Assembly: GCA_036785325.1 (NCBI GenBank)
Contig: JAXIVH010000028.1
Span: 4,164,082-4,228,081, forward strand
Source of the DNA: Urophycis tenuis
Taxonomy: Eukaryota; Chordata; Actinopteri; Gadiformes; Phycidae
DNA: 64,000 bases
Direction: 5' to 3'
Made by a program: the position numbers and the translations under genes. The notes below the pieces were generated by a model that searched no databases, was not told the origin of the DNA, and saw nothing but the letters and a program-made list of their open reading frames with translations. Positions 55,401-64,000 of this stretch are shown here, in pieces; the stretch's first letter is position 1, and each line of letters begins with the position of its first letter.

Positions 55401-58400
55401 GCCTGTATATATGGTTAATCAGGGGCACAGTGTCTCAACGGCCTGGAATACTCAACAGCTTGTTTCTGTAACTTCCGTAATGGTGCCTCTCGGGCCACTT
55501 ACACAGTGAAAAGTTTAAACAAAGAGGTCTTATTGACCTCATTACATCGGCCTGACTGCTGCCCTTAAACAATGTCACCCATAAGGTTTACGTCAGCTCA
55601 GAAATTCTCTGCGTTTTTCCTGGTTAATTTATCCATCATATTATTTTACCTTGGCATATGAAGAAGCACTTTTGGTTGATATTCCACCAATCTCTCATGC
55701 AACTACTGGCACAACTGTCCATATGATCAGTCAATCTAAATGTGCACAAATGTCAATACTAACAGAATAAAAAGTAATTATTACTAATAATAATTACAAT
55801 GAAAGAGATATTAGGCCTCACCTCTCCTGGATGATCTCCTCTCGAAGATGATCCAAGGCACTTCTGAGCTCCTCCCTCTCCTCCCCGTGTCTGGCACTGA
55901 GCTCCTTCACCACCTCCCTGTGGCACTCCTCTAGATGAGACGCTTCCTCCTTCAGCATCCTCTCGAACTGCTGCCGCTCCTTCTCTCTCTCCTCCTTCAG
56001 CCTGTCCTGGAGCATCCCTTCATAGTCCTCCTCGAGCTGGAGTTTCTCCTCCTCCCACGCCTCCTTCATTCTCTTCTCCCTCTGCTCCTGCTGCTCCTGA
56101 AGCTTCAAACGCTCCTTCGCCAACACGACGAGGAGCGCCTCCTCCTGGGCCTTCTGGAGACAAACACGCTCCTTCTCCCACTGCTCCCTCAGCTGGCTCT
56201 CCTTCTCCTCCTGCTCCTTGATCAGCTGCAGCATGCCCGCCTCCAGCACGTCCTGCAGAGTCTGGTTGCTCTGCTCTTCTAGTACAGCTCTCTCCCTCTG
56301 CCACTCCTCCGTGAGCCTTTCCAGCAGCTTCTCCTTTTCCTCAAACCTCAGCTGGGCCTCCTCCAGCATGGCGCTCAGCTGCACCCCGTGGTCCAGACCC
56401 AGCCGCTCTTTCTCCTCACGTGCCTTCTCCTCCAGAAGGGTCATCTCCTCCTGTGTTCGCATCCTCTCCTCCTCCAGCCGGGCCTCCAGCAGCACCTCCT
56501 GCTTCTCGTGGAGGTGCTTCAGCTCCAGGGCGTGGAGTCTCTTCAGCTCCTCCACCTCCTGCACCCGCCGTGTCTCCTCCACTGCAGTCGCCAGCTGCTC
56601 TTCTAGGTCGGAGGCCTGGGTGTGGGCCTCCAGGAGGCGCCGTCTCAGGGTGGCCACCTCCTCCTCCAGCTGAAGCTTCAGTTCCTCCCTCTCCTTTGCT
56701 TGCTGGAGCTCCAGGCCAGCCTGCTCCAGCCTGGCCTGCTCCAGCTGGGTCTGGAGGTCCTGAGCCTGGGTCTGGAGGCTGGACATCTGCTCCCTGAGGG
56801 CCTGGATCTCCTCCTGGTGCTGGGAGGAGATGGAGGCCTTCTGTGCCTCGTGGGCCGCCCTCTGCTCCTCTACCCTCTGGTACAACTCCTGGATCTGTGT
56901 TCACATGAGGACATCATTCATCCTTTCATCAGAATCATTGGAATTTTGGAAGCTTTGAAACATCTTAACATAAAAACTACGATCTCATTAACAATCAATC
57001 AATAACAAAAAGACAAGACATGAGTTGAACACTGAGGAAATCCATATCAAACGGATACATTTCAGAGGTATATACAGCACATCACAGGTTAGTTGAGTAG
57101 AACAAATGTTTCAAGATTTACTTTTAAAATATTGACACTAAAATAAGCTACATGGTTGACTAGCAGGAGAATAATCTACGGTTCAAACGCAGCCTCAGGA
57201 GATGAGCAAGGCATCCCTTCAGGGACCAGTTAGACGGCAGCGGGATCCAAAATGGCCCCAGACTCACCTTACTCCCCAGTTGAGCCTGCAGGTCTTCCAC
57301 CCTGCGGCCATGCTGCTCCTTCAGCTGCTCCAACATCATCTCCGCCTCCAGGCTCATGTTGAACTGCTGGCCCTCCTCTGTGCCCAGGCCTAAGGGTTAA
57401 CACACATCACTGAGGGCAGGTCGGGGTAAGGGGGCTTCTTGAATGACGATGCCTACAGACAGGCTGCAAACATTGGGCTTTGAACCCAGGACCTGTGACC
57501 TTTCCGCACAGACTTTCTTGGCAGCAGATTGGGAGTTTGAACATTTGTCATGTAGGTCAAGTTTGATAACATATGCACAAACATAGTTTTGACTCAACCA
57601 TGTGCTGGGTGAAGAGCAGAGAACAGAGTGAGTGTTTCCTAAATGTAACAAAAGTTTACAACACAAAAAAACTCCCAAGCACTACATACTACAAACTACA
57701 ATGTTATACGAACTACAATGTGACTAGCACCATGCAAACAATGATCACTTTGAACAGGTGGGTAATGGAGGGCGGTACCCGGGTCTGACTCCATGCCCGG
57801 ACTCTTGGACTCCAACTCGTCAGCCAGGGGCATGCTGCAGGGCTGGGCCGGCCGGGTCAGGCTCTGGAGGGCCCTCTCCGACTGCAGCTCATCGATGCGG
57901 TCCTGCAGCTCCTGCAGGGAAACAAGCAGTGTCCCATTGTTACACATCACATGTTACCATGTTACAGATCACATGATGCAGATAACATGTTACACATCAC
58001 ATGATATAGATCACGTTACCATGTTACAGATCACATGATATAGATCACGTTACCATGTTACAGATCACATGATGCAGATAACATGTTACACATCACATGA
58101 TATAGATCACGTTACCATGTTACATATCACATTATACAGATCACATGTTACAGATCACATGATACAGATCATGTTACCATGTTACAGATCACATGATATA
58201 GACCACATTACCATGTTACACATCATATGATACAGATCACATGTTACCATGTTACAGATCACATGATATAGATCACATGTTACCATGTTACAGATCACGT
58301 AACCATGTTACAGATCACATGATACAGATAACATGTTACACATCACATGATATAGATCACGTTACCATGTTACATATCACATGATACAGATCACGTTACA

Positions 58401-61400
58401 GATCACATGATATAGATCACGTTACCATGTTACAGATCACATGTTACACATCACATGATACAGATCACGTTACAGATCACATGATATAGATCACGTTACC
58501 ATGTTACAGATCACATGTTACACATCACATGTGATCTGTGTTCTGTGACCTTTGTGTGATCTGTGATGATAATAGTTTCAATAATAGTGAGTACAAACTA
58601 GTTTTTTAATAGATTCAATATAAACCAGTGTTTTAATAGTGAATAATAGTGAGCCAGAACTAGTGTTTAGTGATAGTGATTAAGAGCTGCTCAGAGCAGC
58701 TCAGAAGACCTACTCTGCACTGAGCCTCGTAGCCACTGCACAGCTGTTTGATCAGTTCCTCCTGGTGGAAGAGCTCCACACTTCCTGGATCCACGTCCCC
58801 AAGCTGAGAGGAAACAAAGGGCCAGACGTTCTACACAGGGATGCTGCACTCCATATCTACATACAGACTGAACACATGGCTCCACAACAGTACACAGCCA
58901 AACACCACCACATCACTGAGGTAACCCGCTGGTTCTGCGGTACCTTCTCTCTGAGGATGTTCTCCAAGCTGGCCTGGAGCTTGGAGATCTGGACCTGGGC
59001 CTCCATGAGCTTCTCGTTCCCGTCCAGAACCTCCATCTCCAGACGTCGGTTCTCCTTCAGAGGAACAGCACCAGTGAACAGAAAGAAAGTTTGACACCAA
59101 AATGAGTCAAAGCAGAAAGCAGAAAACATGTATTTTGTGTACAGTTTACTCACTTACATGTTATTTGTAACCAGTGGTGGGTAGTAACGCATTACAAGGA
59201 ACGAAAATGAGTAAAAAAGTACTTTTTTCGGGTAACGAGTACTTTTCACGTTCCTTTTTTAAGTCTGTAATTTTACTCTTACTCAAGTAAATATTTGAAC
59301 TAGAATTCTACTCTTTACTCAATTAAAATTTTCCATCGTGCCTTCATTAAAATGAGTATTTTTGATAAAGTACACATTATCTTGGAATACAAGCGTAGAA
59401 CTACACGTTAGTGACACGCCCTCCCTAGGCTGCAACATGGTCAATGCTGTAGATATGGAACACGGTCAATGCTGTCAGTTGAGATTCCACAGCCGAGGAA
59501 AGTGAGAGTGAGACGAGTCGACCGCTCCGTTAGAGATGGATGCTATGAGCCAGTGTTCTGCCCGAACGTGTTTATTAAACAATAGTTCATGAACACGTTC
59601 ATATTTTGTGCGAACGTGAACTTACTGTATTACTGCCTGATGAACGTTACTGTGAACGTGTTCATTCTGGTGTCTGTGAACGGCCCGCTCTCTCAGTTTA
59701 ACTTTGTTCAATAAGGTGCCAGATATAGAGCCTCCCAACCGAAAACCTGGTAAAAACACACCGTGAACAGGGCAGCACAGGGGTGCCTAACCATTTGATA
59801 GCTGTCTACCAGTCGATCGCGGGCTGAGTTGCAGTCTAAGTGTGAAACAGCGCCAAAATGCAGAGTGGCCGAGAGCGGTATTGAATGGACGTGGCAATGT
59901 GAGGGTGCCACAGACAGACAGATATTTCGTGCTTTATAGACAGACAGTTAGTCTGTAGTATAACTTTAGTAGAAGGGTTGATAACAGAATACAATTGAAT
60001 AAATGCAGCAGTTATGTTGTAGGGAATTTTGTAGATTGCTCAACCAAATGTAATGGTTGGTCTCGCTCTCTCACTCTCTCAGCCTCTCTGTCTCTCTCAC
60101 CCTCTCTCACTCACTCTCACTCACTCTCTCTCACACTCTCTCTCACTCACACGCACGATTCGTTCATCCTGCAGAACAGCTTTGTGGGTGCGCAGCTCCA
60201 AGCAGGAGCTATTGAGGATGGCTGGCATTGACGTATTATTAAAGGGATTGCCGCTACCATATATGGTCAATTGGAGGCGTTTCTGAATGCAAATGACTCC
60301 AACCGTGCACAAGCATGGTAGTTGAGAACAGGTGGGATTTATCATCACGGAGTACTTACTGGTGTGCGTACGATCAGTGTCCGCACGTTTGATAAATACA
60401 GACTTTTTTGTACTTACACACATTCTAAATTTCATGCGTACGAACAAAATTAGAACCTTTTCTACGCACGGTTGATAAATAAGGCCCATGGTCTTTACCT
60501 TGATGGAGATGGACAGGTGGTCCCTCATGAAGGACTCGTCTGCTCTGAGCTTCTCCACCTCAGCCACCAGCTCCTCTCTCTGCAGGGTGGCTTGCTGCTG
60601 GATCTGCTCCATCTCTGTCAGGAGCTCTGACCGCACAGCCCCCAACTTCTCCTTGTGCTCCTGCTCCAGCTTCCTGTAGGCACAGAAGTTATTCAGCCAA
60701 TCAGAGACTAATGTAATGCTTGGTGCGAGACAATGTGCATTCTACCTGAGATGGAGGTGATGTGAGTTTGAGGTGGTGGAGGAGCATGGTACCTGAGATG
60801 GAGGTGATGGTGTTTGAGGTGGTGCAGGTGCATGGTACCTGAGATGGAGGTGATGGTGTTTGAGGTGGTGCAGGTGCATGGTACCTGAGATGGAGGTGAT
60901 GGTGTTTGAGGTGGTGGAGGTGCATGGTACCTGAGATGGAGGTGATGGTGTTTGAGGTGGTGCAGGTGCATGGTACCTGAGATGGAGGTGATGGTGTTTG
61001 AGGTGGTGCAGGTGCATGGTACCTGAGATGGAGGTGATGGTGTTTGAGGTGGTGCAGGTGCATGGTACCTGAGATGGAGGTGATGGTGTTTGAGGTGGTG
61101 CAGGTGCATGGTACCTGAGATGGAGGTGATGGTGTTTGAGGTGGTGCAGGTGGTACCTGAGGTTGAGGTGATGGTGTTTGAGGTGGTGCAGGTGCATGGT
61201 ACCTGAGATGGAGGTGATGGTGTTTGAGGTGGTGCAGGTGCATGGTACCTGAGATGGAGGTGATGGTGTTTGAGGTGGTGCAGGTGCATGGTACCTGAGA
61301 TGGAGGTGATGGTGTTTGAGGTAGTGCAGGTGGTACCTGAGGTTGAGGTGATGGTGTTTGAGGTGGTGCAGGTGCATGGTACCTGAGATGGAGGTGATGG

Positions 61401-64000
61401 TGTTTGAGGTGGTGCAGGTGCATGGTACCTGAGATGGAGGTGATGGTGTTTGAGGTGGTGCAGGTGCATGGTACCTGAGATGGAGGTGATGGTGTTTGAG
61501 GTGGTGCAGGTGCATGGTACCTGAGATGGAGGTGATGGTGTTTGAGGTGGTGCAGGTGCATGGTACCTGAGATGGAGGTGATGGTGTTTGAGGTGGTGCA
61601 GGTGGTACCTGAGGTTGAGGTGATGGTGTTTGAGGTGGTGCAGGTGCATGGTACCTGAGATGGAGGTGATGGTGTTTGAGGTGGTGCAGGTGGTACCTGA
61701 GGTTGAGGTGGTGTGAGCGTTCGATGACAGAGTGGTTCTCGTCCACCTCGGCAGCCAGCTGGCTCTTCAGTCGCTCAGCCTTCTCCAGGTCCAGCAGGAG
61801 CCTCTCCTTCTCCTGCAGCTCCAAGTCCAGACGCTGCCTTCAGGGGGAGGGGCAGGAGGGTGCAGGGGTCAGGGTCTTGACCTCCCAACGAGGTAATGGG
61901 TTCAATCCCCAATGTCCGCATCAGCAGGATGTAACTTTCTCTCCTTGACATTCGATTTGTTTCAATGAATAATATTCGGTAGAAAGCTGCTCATAGTAAC
62001 CTTATGTTTAAACACAAGCTATGAATGACAAGCTCTTGGAGAACTAGTGGTTTGCGTGTCCAAAAAGGTTCTGCGTTCCATACCTTGTCAACTGTCTACA
62101 TGTAAGCATCCTTAAGCAAGACACCCAGTCCCTACCTGCTCCTAAATAACATGCAACTCAGCGTCACGTCTACCAGAGCTGGATCTCCAGGTCTACTCAC
62201 AGCAGATGGCAGATCTCAGCCTTGAAACTGGCCAGGGCCGCCTGGTGCAGGCCATTCCTGGAGACCAGCAGCTCGTTCTCCAGGGCAGAGGCCAGCTCCC
62301 CCAGGTTCACACGGCCATCCAAACCAAAGTCCAGAGCCTTCAAACAGAATATTATGACAGTTATGTTATGGTAAAGTTATTGTTCTGAAGATGATACACA
62401 TCTTGTCTTTTCTCTTGTAATCAGAATTTCCATCGCGTCATTCCAACAGTCTGAAATCAAAATGGCCGCCCCAGCACCTTGAAGATCTCGGGTGTGTTTT
62501 CGATGCCCTCGTCCAACCAGGCGTTCAGCAGGCACTCCCCGGGGGCGTGGCCTGTCCCGTCGTCCAATGAGGAGAAGAGACGCAGGCCGATGGAGCTAGG
62601 CATCATGGAGGGCGTGGCTATCCGCCGGCCCGCCTCGTCAAAGGGCTGCAGGAGGAGCAGGAGGAGGAGGAGGAGGGCGTTATTAAAAAGAATTTTAAAT
62701 GTATGACAAAATTAATTGGCGTGTGTTTGATGTGTGTTTATTAGTCCTAAAATACATTTAATAAATCACTGTTGTCTCTACTGCTCACTTTGGGTTTATA
62801 TGGTTAGTCGTTGGTCAAAGTTTTTACTGTCAAATGATATTCCCCCTAATGAAACACAACTTGTGTAAAGAACAAATCATTCGCTTCACAGAGACAGGTG
62901 GTGTACCAGATTATTGACTGGGTGAAGGTTCAGCAACACCAGCACACCCCAAACGATGAGCCCAGCAGGGGGTGATGCTACCTGGGTGGAGTGGAGTCTC
63001 TTCAGCTGTCTGTAGGGAGTGGAGGATGAGGAGGGGGTGGCCGGCTGGCTGTACTTCACCACCTGGCAGACAAACTCTCTCACCATCAGCTCTCCTCCCT
63101 GGTCCAGCACACTCTGGGTCACATCCCCCGTAACCTGGGAAACCGGGAGGGCTTTGGTTAGGGTCCGGTATAACCACATGAAATCAAATTCTAAATCATT
63201 AAGGAGAGGGATGGGCCCGTGATTGGGTGTTTGACTGAAAGGTTTTGGGTTCAAACCCCATTGTCCACCTGTAGGCATCCTTAACCCTCTACCTGCTTCT
63301 GATGTAGGGTTAATCCAGTGAATTCAGATACAGGTCATTCAGGAGCAGGAGGAAGGTTTAGTGAATCAAGGATGTCTGCAGGGCTCAATGCTACACAGAA
63401 CAATACTGCAAACCAAGTGATGAACACAAACACTCCGTAACGGGGCTACACAGAACAATACTGCAAACCAAGTGATGAACACAAACACTCCGTAACGGGG
63501 CTACACAGAACAATACTGCAAACCAAGTGATGAACACAAACACTCCGTAACGGGGCTACACAGAACAATACTGCAAACCAAGTGATGAACACAAACACTC
63601 CGTAACCGGGCTACACAGAACAATACTGCAAACCAAGTGATGAACACAAACACTCTGTAACGGGGCTACACAGAACAATACTGCAAACCAAGTGATGAAC
63701 ACAAACACTCCGTAACGGGGCTACACAGAACAATACTGCAAACCAAGTGATGAACACAAACACTCCGTAACGGGGCTACACAGAACAATACTGCAAACCA
63801 AGTGATGAACACAAACACTCCGTAACGGGGCTACACAGAACAATACTGCAAACCAAGTGATGAAAACAAACACTCCGTAACGGGCCTGACCTCCAGGCCC
63901 AGGTGTTGGGCGAGGCTCAGCAGGTGGGCCAGGCTGGCCGGACCGTCCAGGGTCAGGGACAGGTCCTCGCAGGCCTCCTGGAGACGGACCTCCAGGCACT
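44051..64000 (-). CDS. nin: Ninein, 24 coding exons, 5' end outside the window
   Basis: Centrosomal coiled-coil protein that caps and anchors microtubules at mother-centriole subdistal appendages. Exons in gene order: 63891-64000 (partial), 62982-63134, 62478-62645, 62201-62337, 61697-61837, 60499-60673, 58944-59054, 58714-58803, 57779-57911, 57268-57389, 55822-56894, 53135-55402, 52640-52738, 52463-52532, 51053-51220, 50164-50280, 49722-49835, 48230-48376, 47942-48118, 47600-47725, 47353-47454, 47110-47202, 45063-45176, 44051-44266. All borders are GT/AG with consistent phases, giving about 2,073 residues. The first exons give the EF-hand-like N-terminal region; nearly all the rest is heptad-rich coiled coil. 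Diagnostic matches to human NIN include STPYRQLKR, DLRVTQQEKEAL and EVLSLHKQLQNA. Ninein-like protein is the paralogue, but length and synteny favour nin. Confidence 0.95.
44270..44877. repeat. Polypurine minisatellite (GACCAGGAGGGA units)
   Basis: Units of 12-24 bp such as GGAGGGAGACCAGGAGAGA make up 76% of the last nin intron, starting at the acceptor. In gene orientation it is a run of CTCCTGGTCTCC, so the polypyrimidine tract of the acceptor is itself array sequence. The ORFs across it are artefacts. Confidence 0.93.
45063..45176 (-). CDS. nin: nin penultimate exon
   Basis: 38 codons: DERERKMKKMEDRMGEIQLT then LHNVKLLLRDKVSQLKDQ, matching the human segment that ends LLQEKVNQLKEQ. Acceptor CCCAATCAG, donor CAG|gtatgt. 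Confidence 0.93.
45180..47105. other. nin intron, mostly unannotated
   Basis: A 1.9-kb intron with a G run (about 45186-45202), A/T-rich middle and a CpG-richer patch at 46380-46690. That patch contains one candidate alternative terminal exon (separate entry). Confidence 0.5.
46511..46573 (-). CDS. nin: Candidate alternative last exon of nin
   Basis: A strong acceptor (CCTGCCTTCTCTCTCCAG) is followed in phase 0 by 20 codons, ALVLEQRAAHTDSYRRIGGL, and a stop at 46513-46511. The phase matches the end of exon 47110-47202. No human counterpart is recognised, and it could be chance. Including it would remove the last two coiled-coil exons. Confidence 0.3.
   Translation of the reverse strand, partial: ALVLEQRAAHTDSYRRIGGL
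47888..47924. repeat. (GAAT)n microsatellite
   Basis: About nine GAAT units, 18 bp from a nin exon border. Confidence 0.9.
48600..49573 (+). mobile_element. hAT element with BED-finger remnant, 8-bp TSD
   Basis: The ends are TAGGGATGCACCGATACC and, inverted, TAGGGATGCAGCAATACC. They are flanked by GTCAATCT at 48592-48599 and 49574-49581. It lies in the nin intron between exons 48230-48376 and 49722-49835, opposite in strand to nin. Internal coding remnants show it is a deletion derivative of a BED-type hAT transposon. Confidence 0.9.
48866..49348 (+). pseudogene. hAT transposase remnant
   Basis: From 48866 a short frame has MSAIWAYFKIKR and CKIC, the start of a BED zinc finger, and ends at a TAG. 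From 49040 a 101-residue frame has FIVLDDQPLSVVDNVGFHRF and LEPIYEIPS, typical of BED/hAT transposases. The catalytic core and C-terminal dimerisation domain are missing. Confidence 0.8.
50164..50280 (-). CDS. nin: nin exon beside the 29-bp array
   Basis: 39 codons beginning MATGAAASEAEVTKSLEEAT, a coiled-coil segment. The acceptor GTTGTGGTAG is the last copy of a motif that occurs in every unit of the adjacent array. Donor GAGATG|gtaggc. Confidence 0.88.
50281..50990. repeat. 29-bp minisatellite containing acceptor-like sites, about 24 copies
   Basis: The plus-strand unit is CATCTACCACAACACAACCA plus GCTGGTTAA. On the minus strand each reads GTTGTGTTGTGGTAG|ATG, the same context as the true acceptor at 50280. 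The array makes up about 92% of this 772-bp intron. Units are nearly identical. Confidence 0.95.
51310..51555 (+). mobile_element. Tc1/mariner terminal fragment
   Basis: It begins TATACACTACCGTTCAAAAG and continues TTTGGGGTCACTTAGAAATG and AACGTCTGGTTTTTAATGCA, which I recognise as a widespread teleost Tc1-like terminal region. No transposase or matching second end is present. Confidence 0.65.
51596..51643. repeat. (AAT)n microsatellite
   Basis: About 16 AAT/ATA triplets in a nin intron, located between two arms of an inverted repeat. Confidence 0.95.
51645..52405. other. nin intron, unclassified repeat-like sequence
   Basis: The phrase TATTCAAAGTTTCATTC recurs at 51738, 51765 and 52313-52380. 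The segment opens with one arm of an inverted repeat (51774-51818). A transposon is likely, but I cannot name it. It ends in an (AT)n tract at 52408-52444. Confidence 0.4.
53135..55402 (-). CDS. nin: nin giant exon (2,268 nt)
   Basis: 756 codons of mostly heptad-repeat coiled coil, beginning AVEVHFSQRLKEVEDRF and ending LTLSEWMQVH, with an acidic, less-structured middle (about 53850-54550). It corresponds to the very large exon of mammalian NIN. The length is divisible by three and both junctions are phase 2, so skipping keeps the frame (AG|A, Arg). Donor CATAG|gtaaca; an alternative ATGCAG|gtccat nearby would break the frame. Confidence 0.95.
55822..56894 (-). CDS. nin: nin long coiled-coil exon (1,073 nt)
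   Basis: About 357 codons almost entirely of Glu/Gln/Lys/Arg/Leu heptads (for example LQTQLEQARLEQAGLELQQ). It begins IQELYQRVEEQRAAHEAQ and ends EEIIQE, phase 2. It is one uninterrupted helix by composition. Confidence 0.95.
57405..57500 (-). mobile_element. tRNA-derived SINE fragment
   Basis: On the minus strand it reads CCTGGGTTCAAAGCCCAATG, then CTGTAGGCATCGTCATTCAA and CCCCTTACCCCGACCTG. It has the same motif order as the copies at 62030 and 63195. Confidence 0.6.
57945..58530. repeat. Minisatellite of ATGTTACAGATCACATGATA units
   Basis: Irregular units of 20-40 bp built from CATGTTACAGATCACATGAT and ATAGATCACGTTAC fill most of the intron, beginning about 33 bp from the nin exon 57779-57911. 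Confidence 0.92.
59170..60490. mobile_element. Composite of DNA-transposon-like fragments
   Basis: 59172 onward (CAGTGGTGGGTAGTAACGCA, then GAGTAC, CTCAAGTAAATA) resembles hAT ends of the Tol2 type. 59550-59700 has repeated GAACGTGTTCAT/ATGAACACGTTC motifs. 60340-60490 has TTGATAAATAAGGCCC and TTTGATAAATACAGAC ends of another element. A (CTCT)n/(CACT)n run lies at 60061-60155. Boundaries and target duplications could not be fixed. Confidence 0.45.
60735..61696. repeat. 46-bp minisatellite containing donor-like sites, about 21 copies
   Basis: The plus-strand unit contains TGGTACCTGAGATGGAGGTG and TTTGAGGTGGTGCAGGTGCA; a 40-bp variant lacks TGCATG. On the minus strand each unit has CTCAG|GTACC, the sequence of the true donor at 61697/61696. 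The array covers 94% of the intron. Three minus-strand frames are open across most of it because no unit has a stop. Confidence 0.95.
61697..61837 (-). CDS. nin: nin exon beside the 46-bp array
   Basis: It encodes QRLDLELQEKERLLLDLEKA and ERLKSQLAAEVDENHSVIER and ends HHLNL plus 2 nt. Human NIN has SDLDKAEKLKSLMASEVDDH here. The donor CCTCAG|gtaccac is the first of the array's serial copies. Confidence 0.93.
61862..61930 (+). mobile_element. SINE-like B-box fragment
   Basis: GGTCTTGACCTCCCAACGAG then GGGTTCAATCCCCAATGTCC, resembling the promoter part of the local tRNA-derived SINE. Confidence 0.5.
62030..62155 (+). mobile_element. tRNA-derived SINE fragment
   Basis: GGTTTGCGTGTCC, a degenerate B box, CTGTCTACATGTAAGCATCC, TTAAGCAAGACACCCAGTCC and CTACCTGCTCCTAAATAAC occur in order. 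Its last part resembles the sav1-intron minisatellite unit in reverse complement. Confidence 0.65.
62660..62960. other. nin intron, no recognised feature
   Basis: Short A/T-rich intron between exons 62478-62645 and 62982-63134. Confidence 0.5.
63195..63365 (+). mobile_element. tRNA-derived SINE copy
   Basis: GTGTTTGACTGAAAGG, the B-box-like GGGTTCAAACCCCATTG, TCCACCTGTAGGCATCCTTA and CTCTACCTGCTTCTGATG. It is followed by ACAGGTCATTCAGGAGCAGG, which matches a plus-orientation unit of the sav1-intron minisatellite. Confidence 0.65.
63384..63886. repeat. 55-bp minisatellite, 9 copies
   Basis: Nine nearly identical units contain CTACACAGAACAATACTGCA and AACACTCCGTAACGG. The array ends within about 5 bp of the donor of nin exon 63891-64000 and forms two thirds of the intron. 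Confidence 0.95.
63891..64000 (-). CDS. nin: nin exon, partial at window edge
   Basis: It encodes CLEVRLQEACEDLSLTLDGP and ASLAHLLSLAQHLGLE, matching human NIN EEKLQEVCEDLGITRDG (second EF-hand-like region). Donor CTGGAG|gtcagg, phase 0. It continues past 64000. Confidence 0.9.

Noticed and set aside
60701..61824. His/Pro/Thr-rich proteins of about 290-360 residues
   Set aside because: Three overlapping frames are open through the 46-bp array. One begins with true nin exon codons and then runs through its donor into the intron.

Overview
This is vertebrate nuclear DNA, almost certainly from a ray-finned fish. All protein-coding signal comes from four multi-exon genes in the vertebrate order map4k5 - atl1 - sav1 - nin (the order of human chromosome 14q22). 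The transposons are typical of teleosts: an L2/Maui-type LINE with its usual 3' tail, hAT, PIF/Harbinger and Tc1/mariner pieces, and tRNA-derived SINEs. Microsatellite and minisatellite density is extreme. That is known of codfishes, but assigning the species to that order would be a guess.

Layout. 1-863 is a verbatim copy of 39984-40846 (sav1 exon 2 and flank), followed by a 200-N scaffold gap (864-1063); this looks like an assembly false duplication. 2117-6420: first two coding exons of map4k5 (minus strand). 6421-8059: CpG-rich head-to-head promoter region. 8060-24713: complete atl1 (atlastin-1, plus strand, 14 coding exons, 562 residues). An antisense non-LTR retrotransposon sits in intron 9, a GGT-rich array fills intron 11 and a 3.9-kb array of a 27-bp unit fills intron 12. 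24714-28330: convergent 3' ends of atl1 and sav1. 28331-41445: complete sav1 (minus strand, 5 coding exons, 397 residues), its introns loaded with a degenerate telomere-like array, a Harbinger element, dinucleotide tracts, a 12-bp array, an L2 fragment, an hAT element and a SINE-related minisatellite. 41446-44050: sav1 promoter and nin 3' flank. 44051-64000: nin (ninein, minus strand), 24 coding exons. Its 5' end lies beyond the window.

Function. MAP4K5 is a GCK-family kinase. SAV1 is the WW/SARAH scaffold of the Hippo kinases MST1/2. Atlastin-1 is the dynamin-like GTPase that fuses ER tubules. Ninein anchors microtubules at the mother centriole. The genes are linked by conserved synteny and do not form an operon or pathway.

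The most unusual signal is how minisatellites relate to splice sites. In nin, four introns are largely made of tandem arrays that abut or contain the exon boundary, so one array carries about 20 copies of a 5' splice-site-like sequence and another about 24 copies of a 3' splice-site-like sequence. No new protein-coding system is visible: the long ORFs outside the four genes are artefacts of repeats whose units lack stop codons.
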